The position numbers were made by a program, and so were the translations under genes. A stretch of 64,000 bases of DNA, taken from assembly GCA_019163175.1 (NCBI GenBank), contig JAFLKN010000046.1, positions 1-64,000 on the forward strand. The letters are read 5' to 3'. The notes beneath the pieces were generated by a model. It saw only the letters and a program-made list of their open reading frames with translations. It was not told the origin of the DNA and did no database searches. This DNA comes from Prolixibacteraceae bacterium (GTDB taxonomy: Bacteria; Bacteroidota; Bacteroidia; Bacteroidales; Prolixibacteraceae). Position 1 is the stretch's first letter. Each line of letters starts with the position of its first letter. This document shows, piece after piece, positions 48,036 to 55,157 of this stretch.

Positions 48036-50114
48036 ATGAAAACGATATTCATTTTCCTGATTTTTCTGGTTTTTCAAACCAGCATGTTTGCACAATCTTA
48101 TTTCAAGCCCGAAAACATGCTCGAAACCGGGGTGTATTATTATCCCGAATCATGGTCGCCCGATCAGTGGGAACGGGATATTAAAAATATTTCCGAGATC
48201 GGTTTTGAGTTCATTCATCTGGCCGAATTCGGATGGGCAAAAATGGAACCCGAAGAAGGCAAATACGACTTCGCGTGGCTCGATAAAGTAATAGAGTTAT
48301 CAGCAAAATATAAGCTGAAAGTTATTTTGGGAACTCCAACCGCGGCTCCTCCGGTTTGGCTGTCGCAGAAATATCCTGAAATTCTGATCGTACTCGAAAC
48401 CGGGCAACGGGCCCAGCATGGCACCCGCGAACATTATTCGTGGTCGAGCGCCAAATACCGCGAAATGACTGAAAAGATCGTTTCAGCGATGGCAAAACGA
48501 TACAGCCAAAATAAAAATATCTGGGGCTGGCAAATCGACAATGAGCCTTCGCACTACGGAGTTGTTGATTACAACGAAGAAGCCCGGCTGCATTTTATTG
48601 AATGGTTGAAGAAAAAATACGGAACAGTCGAAAAACTGAATCATGCCTGGGGAACTGCATTTTGGTCAATCACATTCAATAATTTCAATCAAATTGAAAT
48701 CCCAAGTAAATTAAAACAGGTTACCGATGTAGCCAGCCAGCATTCAATGATCGACTACAAACGGTTTAGCGCCGACGAATGCGCCGATTACGTTTCGTTT
48801 CAGGGTAAAATACTGAAAGCAACTGTTCGAAAAGAGCAGTTTGTAACCACCAATTTCATGCACCATCATACCGAAGTAAATCCCTGGCTGAACGATGATC
48901 TCGATTTTATTTCCTACACGATGTATCCCATTTCGGGCAGGTATGCCGGTATTGGTGATCAGGGTTTCCGGCTGGGCGAACCGGCGCGCATTTCGTATGC
49001 CAACGATTTCTTCCGCCCGTTGAAGGGGATTACCGGCGTCATGGAACTTCAGCCCGGGCAGATCAACTGGGCCCCACTTAATCCGCAACTTTATCCGGGA
49101 GTGGTTCGTGCCTGGTTGTGGAATTGTTTTGCCGGAGGTTTGAGTTTTGCCTGCACCTACCGCTACCGGCAGCCATTGTTTGGCTGCGAGCAATATCATT
49201 ACGGAATTGTTGGCACCGATGGCGTTACCCTGTCGAGCGGTGGCGCCGAATACAAACAATTTATGCTGGAAATGAAGCAAATTCGCACCCGGTATAATGC
49301 CAATGCTGTTTGCCCACCCGATTACATGGCACTAAAAACAGCCTTCCTTTTTAACCTCGATAACTTATGGGATACCGAATGGCAGAAGCAAACCATTCAA
49401 TGGGATTACAAAAAACATCAGGGGAAACTGTATTCCGCGGTAAAATCGCTCTGCGTTCCGGTTGATTTTATTTCAGAAAAGGTTGATTTTTCGGCCTACA
49501 ACGTGATGGTTGCCCCAGCGTATCAATTGCTCGACAAACAGTTGGTCGATAAATGGAAATCGTATGCTGAAAATGGCGGAAACCTGGTTTTAACCTGCCG
49601 TGCAGGTCAGAAAGACCGCGACGGGCATTTTTTCGAAGCCAAATGGGCGCCCTATGTTTCTGAACTGATTGGGGCTGATATTCCGATGTTCGACCACATG
49701 CCGGTCGATCAGTTCGCGAAAATAGCCTTCGGTGGAAAACAATACGAATGGAACAACTGGGCTGATATTCTGGAACCATCGAAAGATGCTGAAGTTTGGG
49801 CAACATATTCCGACCAGTTTTACGCAGGAAAGGCTGCTGTTGTGCACCGGAAACTCGGCAAAGGTTCGGTAACCTACATTGGATGCGACACCGACGATGG
49901 ACTTCTGGAAAAAGAAATACTGAAGAAAGTGTATCAAAGCGCCGGATTGACCTACAATGAACTGCCTGAAGGAGTCATTCAGCACTGGCGCGACGGGTTT
50001 TGGGTGGCCATCAATTATTCGTCGAATGTTGCAAAGCTAACGCTGCCAGACAATGCCCAAATTATTTTTGGCTCGCCTGAATTAAAACCTGCCGAAGTTG
50101 TTGTCTGGAAGTAA
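48036..50114 (+). CDS. GH42 beta-galactosidase, secreted
   Basis: 692 residues; signal peptide (IFIFLIFLVFQTSMFAQ). GH42 signatures: TGVYYYPESWSPDQWERD at the start, AEFGWAKMEPEEG, acid/base Glu170 (WQIDNEPSH) and nucleophile Glu337 (GVMELQPGQINW). Then follow a trimerisation domain (DFSAYNVMVAPAYQLLD) and a small C-terminal sandwich. It takes terminal beta-galactose from galacto-oligosaccharides, the natural next step after GH30 cleavage of a beta-galactan. A 153-base gap before it contains no gene; TATTTTCG near 48027 differs by one base from the -7 consensus but lies too close to the ATG to be useful. Confidence 0.93.
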   Translation: MKTIFIFLIFLVFQTSMFAQSYFKPENMLETGVYYYPESWSPDQWERDIKNISEIGFEFIHLAEFGWAKMEPEEGKYDFAWLDKVIELSAKYKLKVILGTPTAAPPVWLSQKYPEILIVLETGQRAQHGTREHYSWSSAKYREMTEKIVSAMAKRYSQNKNIWGWQIDNEPSHYGVVDYNEEARLHFIEWLKKKYGTVEKLNHAWGTAFWSITFNNFNQIEIPSKLKQVTDVASQHSMIDYKRFSADECADYVSFQGKILKATVRKEQFVTTNFMHHHTEVNPWLNDDLDFISYTMYPISGRYAGIGDQGFRLGEPARISYANDFFRPLKGITGVMELQPGQINWAPLNPQLYPGVVRAWLWNCFAGGLSFACTYRYRQPLFGCEQYHYGIVGTDGVTLSSGGAEYKQFMLEMKQIRTRYNANAVCPPDYMALKTAFLFNLDNLWDTEWQKQTIQWDYKKHQGKLYSAVKSLCVPVDFISEKVDFSAYNVMVAPAYQLLDKQLVDKWKSYAENGGNLVLTCRAGQKDRDGHFFEAKWAPYVSELIGADIPMFDHMPVDQFAKIAFGGKQYEWNNWADILEPSKDAEVWATYSDQFYAGKAAVVHRKLGKGSVTYIGCDTDDGLLEKEILKKVYQSAGLTYNELPEGVIQHWRDGFWVAINYSSNVAKLTLPDNAQIIFGSPELKPAEVVVWK

Positions 50115-50138
50115 TATAACAAGCTAAAACCTAATATC

Positions 50139-52457
50139 ATGAATGCAAAATCGATTAAACTTCTTTTACTAGGCGTTTTCCTGGCTTTTTCAGGAATTGG
50201 GGCAACCACCGATTGGAAAGCCAACTGGATTTCGTATCCCGATTGCCAGAATGCCACCAACACCTGGCTGACATTCCGAAAGGAAATTACACTGGCCCAA
50301 AAGCCGGAGAAAGCCATAGTCCGAATTGCCGCCGACTCGAAATACTGGCTTTGGGTGAATGGCGAACTGGCTATTTTCGAGGGCGGAGTCAAGCGTGGAC
50401 CAACGCCAAATGATACCTATTTTGACGAAGTCGATCTTGCTCCATTTCTTACTGAAGGCGAAAATAGCCTGGCCATTTTGGTTTGGTATTTCGGAAAAGA
50501 TGGCTTTTCACACAAGAGCAGCGGAAAGGCCGGGTTACTGTTTCAGGGAAAAATCGGTGACCAAATGGTTTTAAGCGATAAATCGTGGACAACAGCCATT
50601 CATCCTTCATACGAATCAACCGGAAATCCTCATCCAAACTTCAGGCTACCCGAATCCAATATCAGGTACGATGCCCGCAACTCTTTGGGCGAATGGACTG
50701 CAAAAAACTACAAGCTGTCCGGTGGTTGGAAAGCTGCCAAAGAATTCGGTGTTCCTCCTGTTGAACCTTGGAATAAACTATCGTCTCGAGTGATTCCCCA
50801 GTGGAAAAATTCGGGTTTGCTTGTGTATAAAAATCAGGCCGAATTGCCCCAGGTAAGCAGCGGAAAAGCCATTGAATGCAACCTGCCATCCAACATACAT
50901 GCAACCCCGTATTTAAAGATCGAAGCGCCGGCTGGGCTGGTAATCGGCATTCAGACTGATAATTATCTGGGAGGCAGCGTACCAAATGTCAGGGCTGAAT
51001 ATGTGACCAAAGCAGGCATTCAGGAATATGAAAGCCTGGGTTGGATGAACGGGCAAAAAATCATCTATTCCATTCCTGAAGGGGTGAAAATTATTTCGCT
51101 GAAATACCGCGAAACTGGTTTTGGAACCGAAATGGCCGGAAGTTTTACCTCTTCCGACGAATTTTGGAACAAGCTCTGGAAAAAAGCACAACGCACCTTG
51201 TATGTTACCATGCGCGATACCTACATGGATTGCCCCGACCGCGAACGCGCCCAATGGTGGGGCGATGAGGTAATTGAGGCAGAGGAGGCTTTTTACGCGC
51301 TTGATACCAAAAGCCATTCATTGTTTAAGAAAGGAATTTATGAATTGATCAACTGGCAACGGGCCGACAGTACCATTTTTTCGCCTATTCCGGCCGGAAA
51401 CTGGAGTGTTGAACTTCCTTGCCAAATGCTTACCAGTATTGGCTATTATGGTTTTTGGACCTACTATTTGCATACCAGCGACCTGAAAACCATTGCCGAT
51501 GTGTACGATGGAGCGCAAAAATATCTGGCAGTCTGGAAACTGAAAAAAAATGGTAACGTTCAGTTCCGAAATGGCGACTGGATGTGGGGCGATTGGGGCG
51601 TTGAAAAAGATGTGGAACTGATCGAAAATGGCTGGTATTATCTGGCCTTGAAAGGAATGAGCCTGATGGCTGCCGAATTGGGCAAAACAGCCGATGCCGA
51701 AAAATATTCCAAAGCTATGGCTGATTTTAAAGTTGCCTATAACCGCGAATTCTGGAACGGAAAATCGTATCGTTATCCTGAATACAAAGGACAAACCGAC
51801 GACAGGGTACATGCAATCGCGGTCGTTTCAGGATTGGCTGATAAAGAAAAATACCCGGCTATTCTTGAAGTTTTCAGAACCAGCCAGTATGCCAGCCCTT
51901 ACATGGAAAAATATGTGATGGAAGCGCTTTTTGCTATGGGCGAAGGCCGGTTTGCGCTTGAAAGGGCAAAAAAGAAATTTGCGAAAATGGTTGACAGTCC
52001 AGATTTCGAAACGCTTTGGGAAGGATGGGGAATTGGCGCCGAAGGTTATGGTGGTGGCACTACCAACCATGCCTGGAGTGGGGGAGGGTTGACCATCCTT
52101 TCACAGAAAGTATGCGGAATAAGTCCCCTCAAACCCGGATATTCCACTTTTCAGATTATGCCTCAACCGGCAGGGATTGCAGAAGCTTCGGCAACCATTG
52201 AATCGGTAAAAGGAACCATAAAATCTTCATTTAGAAACACGACTTCAGGAATGGAACTGAAAGTAACTGTGCCGATTGCAACCAAAGCGATTGTCGGCGT
52301 TCCGGTTTCAGGAGTAAAAAGCGTTAAACTTAACGGTAAATTGGTATGGAAAGACGGTAAATACCTGGATATAACCCTATCTCCAAAACTTGATTTTCCA
52401 GAAAGAATAGCATTTGAATTGGTTTCAGGAGAATGGCAGTTTCAGTCACTTTACTGA
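50139..52457 (+). CDS. GH78 alpha-L-rhamnosidase, secreted
   Basis: 772 residues; signal peptide (KLLLLGVFLAFSGIGATT). An N-terminal sandwich (FRKEITLAQKPEKAIVRIAA; YWLWVNGEL; GPTPNDTYFDEVDL) precedes the (alpha/alpha)6 barrel with the family signature DCPDRERAQWWGDE at 364-377 and the late motif TLWEGWG...TTNHAWSGG that supplies the second carboxylate. A C-terminal sandwich follows (KPGYSTFQIMPQP). It releases alpha-L-rhamnose, giving a substrate for rhamnose-type catabolism and possibly for the RhaM-like mutarotase of the first PUL. It lies 24 bases after GH42 and is the last gene of the run; the AraC gene is convergent, 11 bases away. Confidence 0.92.
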   Translation: MNAKSIKLLLLGVFLAFSGIGATTDWKANWISYPDCQNATNTWLTFRKEITLAQKPEKAIVRIAADSKYWLWVNGELAIFEGGVKRGPTPNDTYFDEVDLAPFLTEGENSLAILVWYFGKDGFSHKSSGKAGLLFQGKIGDQMVLSDKSWTTAIHPSYESTGNPHPNFRLPESNIRYDARNSLGEWTAKNYKLSGGWKAAKEFGVPPVEPWNKLSSRVIPQWKNSGLLVYKNQAELPQVSSGKAIECNLPSNIHATPYLKIEAPAGLVIGIQTDNYLGGSVPNVRAEYVTKAGIQEYESLGWMNGQKIIYSIPEGVKIISLKYRETGFGTEMAGSFTSSDEFWNKLWKKAQRTLYVTMRDTYMDCPDRERAQWWGDEVIEAEEAFYALDTKSHSLFKKGIYELINWQRADSTIFSPIPAGNWSVELPCQMLTSIGYYGFWTYYLHTSDLKTIADVYDGAQKYLAVWKLKKNGNVQFRNGDWMWGDWGVEKDVELIENGWYYLALKGMSLMAAELGKTADAEKYSKAMADFKVAYNREFWNGKSYRYPEYKGQTDDRVHAIAVVSGLADKEKYPAILEVFRTSQYASPYMEKYVMEALFAMGEGRFALERAKKKFAKMVDSPDFETLWEGWGIGAEGYGGGTTNHAWSGGGLTILSQKVCGISPLKPGYSTFQIMPQPAGIAEASATIESVKGTIKSSFRNTTSGMELKVTVPIATKAIVGVPVSGVKSVKLNGKLVWKDGKYLDITLSPKLDFPERIAFELVSGEWQFQSLY

Positions 52458-52468
52458 TTCTGATAGTT

Positions 52469-53344
52469 TCATACTCCGCGTTTCCGATATTCTCCCGGCG
52501 ACATGCCCATCACTTTCCGGAAAACCCGTGAAAAATAGAACTGGTCGTCGAAACCCATTTCGCGGGCAACATCGGCAATCATCCAGCCCGGATTATCGAG
52601 CAGGCGGCAAGCCCGTTGAATTTTTAGCTGGATAAAATAATCGATGGGTGAATGGCCGGTACGGTTGACGAACAGCCGTGAAAAGTGCGAGGCCGACAAA
52701 CTCGTTTCGGCGGCAATTTCGTCCAGTTTTAGTTTTTTAGTCAGGCTTTCGAGCATAAAGTTGATGCTTTGCGCCACTGGATCTTTTTCGCCCGATTCCT
52801 TAATCAACCGGAACTGGCTCAAATGGGTAAACGAAGAAAGTAAATGCGGCAAACAGAGGTTGACATATTCCAAAGTTTCGATACTGAACCCGCGATCGAG
52901 GTTACGGAAAATTTCAGAGAACAGATCGAGGCGGTCGTTGATCCGGGATGTTTTGCCGCGATCGATGGGTTGAATCTGGCAAGCGAACCGCGAATAGATG
53001 CCTGATTTGCTGCCGGAAAAATGAATCCAATAGATCGACCATGGATTGTTTTCATCAGATCGGTATGCATGTGGCATTCCAGCCGGAATAATGAAAAAGT
53101 GATTGGCAGAAATCACATGGGTTGTTTCGTTCAGACGGATTTCCCCTTGTCCATCCAGACAATAAATTAAAATGAATTGGTCGCTTCCCAATGGCCGTTC
53201 CCGAAAATGATGGCGGGCGTGTGGATAATAGCCAATATCGGTGATATAAGAATCTGCAATCAAGGGATTGTTCCCGATTAATGCAAGAATCCGTTCAGGA
53301 ATTACAAAACTGATTTGCCCCGGAAATCCATCTTCTTTTTTCAT
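52469..53344 (-). CDS. AraC-family transcriptional regulator
   Basis: 291 residues from the ATG at 53344; a TTG 27 bases upstream is open but falls in a GC-rich repeat-like element. Residues about 35-150 form an AraC-type cupin (FILIYCLDGQGEIRLNETTHV, then HFFIIPAGMPHAYR), a sugar-binding fold. Residues about 190-290 hold two helix-turn-helix motifs (LDEIAAETSLSASHFSRLF; IADVAREMGFDDQFYFSRVFRK), ending MSPGEYRKRG. It resembles soluble rhamnose/arabinose/xylose responders and probably senses an imported monosaccharide. It is divergent from the sugar porter gene, its likely target. Confidence 0.93.
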   Translation of the reverse strand: MKKEDGFPGQISFVIPERILALIGNNPLIADSYITDIGYYPHARHHFRERPLGSDQFILIYCLDGQGEIRLNETTHVISANHFFIIPAGMPHAYRSDENNPWSIYWIHFSGSKSGIYSRFACQIQPIDRGKTSRINDRLDLFSEIFRNLDRGFSIETLEYVNLCLPHLLSSFTHLSQFRLIKESGEKDPVAQSINFMLESLTKKLKLDEIAAETSLSASHFSRLFVNRTGHSPIDYFIQLKIQRACRLLDNPGWMIADVAREMGFDDQFYFSRVFRKVMGMSPGEYRKRGV

Positions 53345-53532
53345 CTTGAAAATAATTAAAGCCCCCTCCAACCTCCCCCGAAGGGTGAGGCTTAAAAAAG
53401 CACGGTCATCATATTTGGATTTATAAACAGCCTACTGTACTGGAAATAATTTTTCACCATCGTTCCATTTGCAAATAGCTGTATTATTAATGTTCAGAAT
53501 TATGGCTTTTCTTTTTACTAATTCTTCGAAAA

Positions 53533-53565
53533 CAAAAATACCTCAAATTCAGGATGTAAAACAAA
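53533..53565 (-). promoter_or_regulatory. Promoter of the AraC gene
   Basis: On the minus strand TTTG (53565-53562) is followed after 21 bases by TATTTTTG (53540-53533). Both halves of the Bacteroidota consensus are exact. It implies an untranslated leader of about 180 bases before the ATG at 53344. Confidence 0.55.
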
Positions 53566-53630
53566 TTATAAATACTTTTTTTTATTTATCCAAAAAGATA
53601 AAATAATCCATAAATTCATAAAATCTTTCA

Positions 53631-53661
53631 TTTCAAAACAGATGGGTGTTTGCTATTTTTG
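53631..53661 (+). promoter_or_regulatory. Promoter of the sugar porter gene
   Basis: TATTTTTG at 53654-53661 is a full match to the -7 consensus. TTTC at 53631-53634, 19 bases upstream, is one base off TTTG. Transcription would start about 15 bases before the GTG start, a very short leader. Confidence 0.55.
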
Positions 53662-53682
53662 TAGAAACTTAAATCTGAACTT

Positions 53683-55065
53683 GTGAGCAAATCAAACTTC
53701 AACCGACAATTTATTTTAGGTATCACTCTGGTATCGGCCATGGGCGGATTACTCTTTGGTTACGACTGGGTTGTAATCGGCGGTGCCAAGCCATTCTACG
53801 AACGCTTTTTCGACATTGCCAATTCGCCTTATATGCAGGGTTGGGCTATGAGCAGCGCCCTAATCGGGTGTTTGGTTGGCGCTATGTCATCAGGCTATTT
53901 TTCCGATCGCTTCGGACGTAAGTTACCGCTGATTACCGCTGCCGCACTTTTTACCATTGCAGCAATTGGCACAGGAGCTGTTAACAGTTTTACTCCATTT
54001 ATTATTTACCGCTTGATTGGTGGTCTGGGTATTGGGTTAGCCTCAGCCATTTCGCCCATGTACATTGCCGAGATTTCGCCTGCCGAAATGCGCGGTCGAC
54101 TGGTTTCAATTAACCAGTTAACGATTGTTATTGGTATTTTGGCTGCACAGATCGTGAATTATCTGATTGCAGAACCTGTTCCTGCCGATGCAACCGACGA
54201 ATTTATCCTGAATTCGTGGAACGGGCAAACCGGCTGGCGCTGGATGTTCTGGGCAGGAACGATTCCTGCATTGCTGTTTTTCGTGTTCTCATTTTTTATT
54301 CCTGAAAGTCCACGTTTTTTGGCAAAATCTGGTAATTGGAAACAGGCAAATGCTACGCTTGAACGTATTGGCGGAACTCAATATGCCATTCAGGAGCAAA
54401 AAGAAATAGCAGAAACGCTTCAGGGTACAGATTCGAAAATTGACTGGAAGGTCCTGGGTTCGAAAAAGGTGCGTCCAGTTTTAATCTTGGGTATTGTTTT
54501 GGCTGTTTTCCAGCAATGGTGCGGCATTAACGTGATATTTAATTATGCCGAGGAGATTTTTACTTCAGCCGGCTATTCGGTTGGCGATATGCTTTTTAAT
54601 ATTGTAATTACCGGAACTGTCAACCTCGTGTTTACTTTCCTTGCCATGCGCATGGTCGATAGCTGGGGTCGCCGAAAGCTGATGTTACTGGGTTCAATAG
54701 GTTTGGCAGTTATCTATTTTATGCTAGGAACAAGCTACTTTTTTGAGTTGAAAGGGTTGGCTATTCTGGTGCTGGTTATGGTCGCCATTGCTACATATGC
54801 CATGACATTGGCTCCAATTACCTGGGTGGTCTTGTCTGAAATATTCCCGAACAGTGTTCGCGGGGCAGCTATGGCAATTGCCACCACTGCACTTTGGATT
54901 GCCTGTTTTGTGCTGACTTATACTTTCCCAATCCTGAATAAATTACTGAATGCCAGCGGAACTTTTTGGCTCTATGGGTTAATTTGTTTTTCAGGATTCC
55001 TGTTTATCCTGAAGAAACTTCCTGAAACAAAAGGGAAATCGCTTGAAGAAATTGAGAAAATGTAA
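53683..55065 (+). CDS. MFS sugar porter (sugar:H+ symporter family)
   Basis: 460 residues, GTG start. A twelve-helix inner-membrane transporter of the major facilitator superfamily, sugar-porter branch: GGLLFGYDWVVIGGA in helix 1, the loop motif SDRFGRK at about 77, PESPRFL after helix 6 at about 207, DSWGRRK at about 325 in the second half, and PETKGKS at the end. These motifs are typical of XylE/AraE/GalP-like pentose and hexose symporters. It would carry into the cytoplasm the monosaccharides freed in the periplasm. It is preceded by its own promoter and divergent AraC gene. Confidence 0.94.
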   Translation: MSKSNFNRQFILGITLVSAMGGLLFGYDWVVIGGAKPFYERFFDIANSPYMQGWAMSSALIGCLVGAMSSGYFSDRFGRKLPLITAAALFTIAAIGTGAVNSFTPFIIYRLIGGLGIGLASAISPMYIAEISPAEMRGRLVSINQLTIVIGILAAQIVNYLIAEPVPADATDEFILNSWNGQTGWRWMFWAGTIPALLFFVFSFFIPESPRFLAKSGNWKQANATLERIGGTQYAIQEQKEIAETLQGTDSKIDWKVLGSKKVRPVLILGIVLAVFQQWCGINVIFNYAEEIFTSAGYSVGDMLFNIVITGTVNLVFTFLAMRMVDSWGRRKLMLLGSIGLAVIYFMLGTSYFFELKGLAILVLVMVAIATYAMTLAPITWVVLSEIFPNSVRGAAMAIATTALWIACFVLTYTFPILNKLLNASGTFWLYGLICFSGFLFILKKLPETKGKSLEEIEKM

Positions 55066-55077
55066 AATTTGAAAATT

Positions 55078-55142
55078 AACCACATAGACCACATAATTTA
55101 TTTACTTGCAAATACTATTGTGCCCAATGTGTCTATGTGGTT
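55078..55142. repeat. Long imperfect inverted repeat between sugar porter and second GH2
   Basis: Bases 55078-55089 and 55131-55142 are exact inverted copies (12 bp). Skipping one bulged C (55090), pairing continues for four more bases (55091-55094 with 55127-55130), around a 32-base AT-rich centre. There is no T-tract after it, so it is not a standard terminator. It sits between two genes of one apparent operon and could be a dispersed repeat or an RNA processing signal. Confidence 0.75.
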
Positions 55143-55157
55143 CAAAAATAAATAACT

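Larger units (their letters stand above)
53345..53682. other. Divergent regulatory region between AraC gene and sugar porter
   Basis: 338 bases with no gene. It contains a promoter for each direction (listed separately) and, at 53359-53393, a C-rich imperfect hairpin: 53372-53375 pairs with 53387-53390 and 53377-53379 with 53383-53385. That hairpin would lie in the untranslated leader of the AraC mRNA. The AT-rich stretch 53575-53640 between the two promoters is the natural place for AraC binding. Confidence 0.6.

Noticed and set aside
48744-49280. A 178-residue minus-strand open frame inside GH42
   Set aside because: Antisense to the catalytic barrel including the nucleophile region; no recognisable protein features.
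55078-55142. Inverted repeat considered as a rho-independent terminator
   Set aside because: The loop is 32 bases and no T-tract follows either arm.
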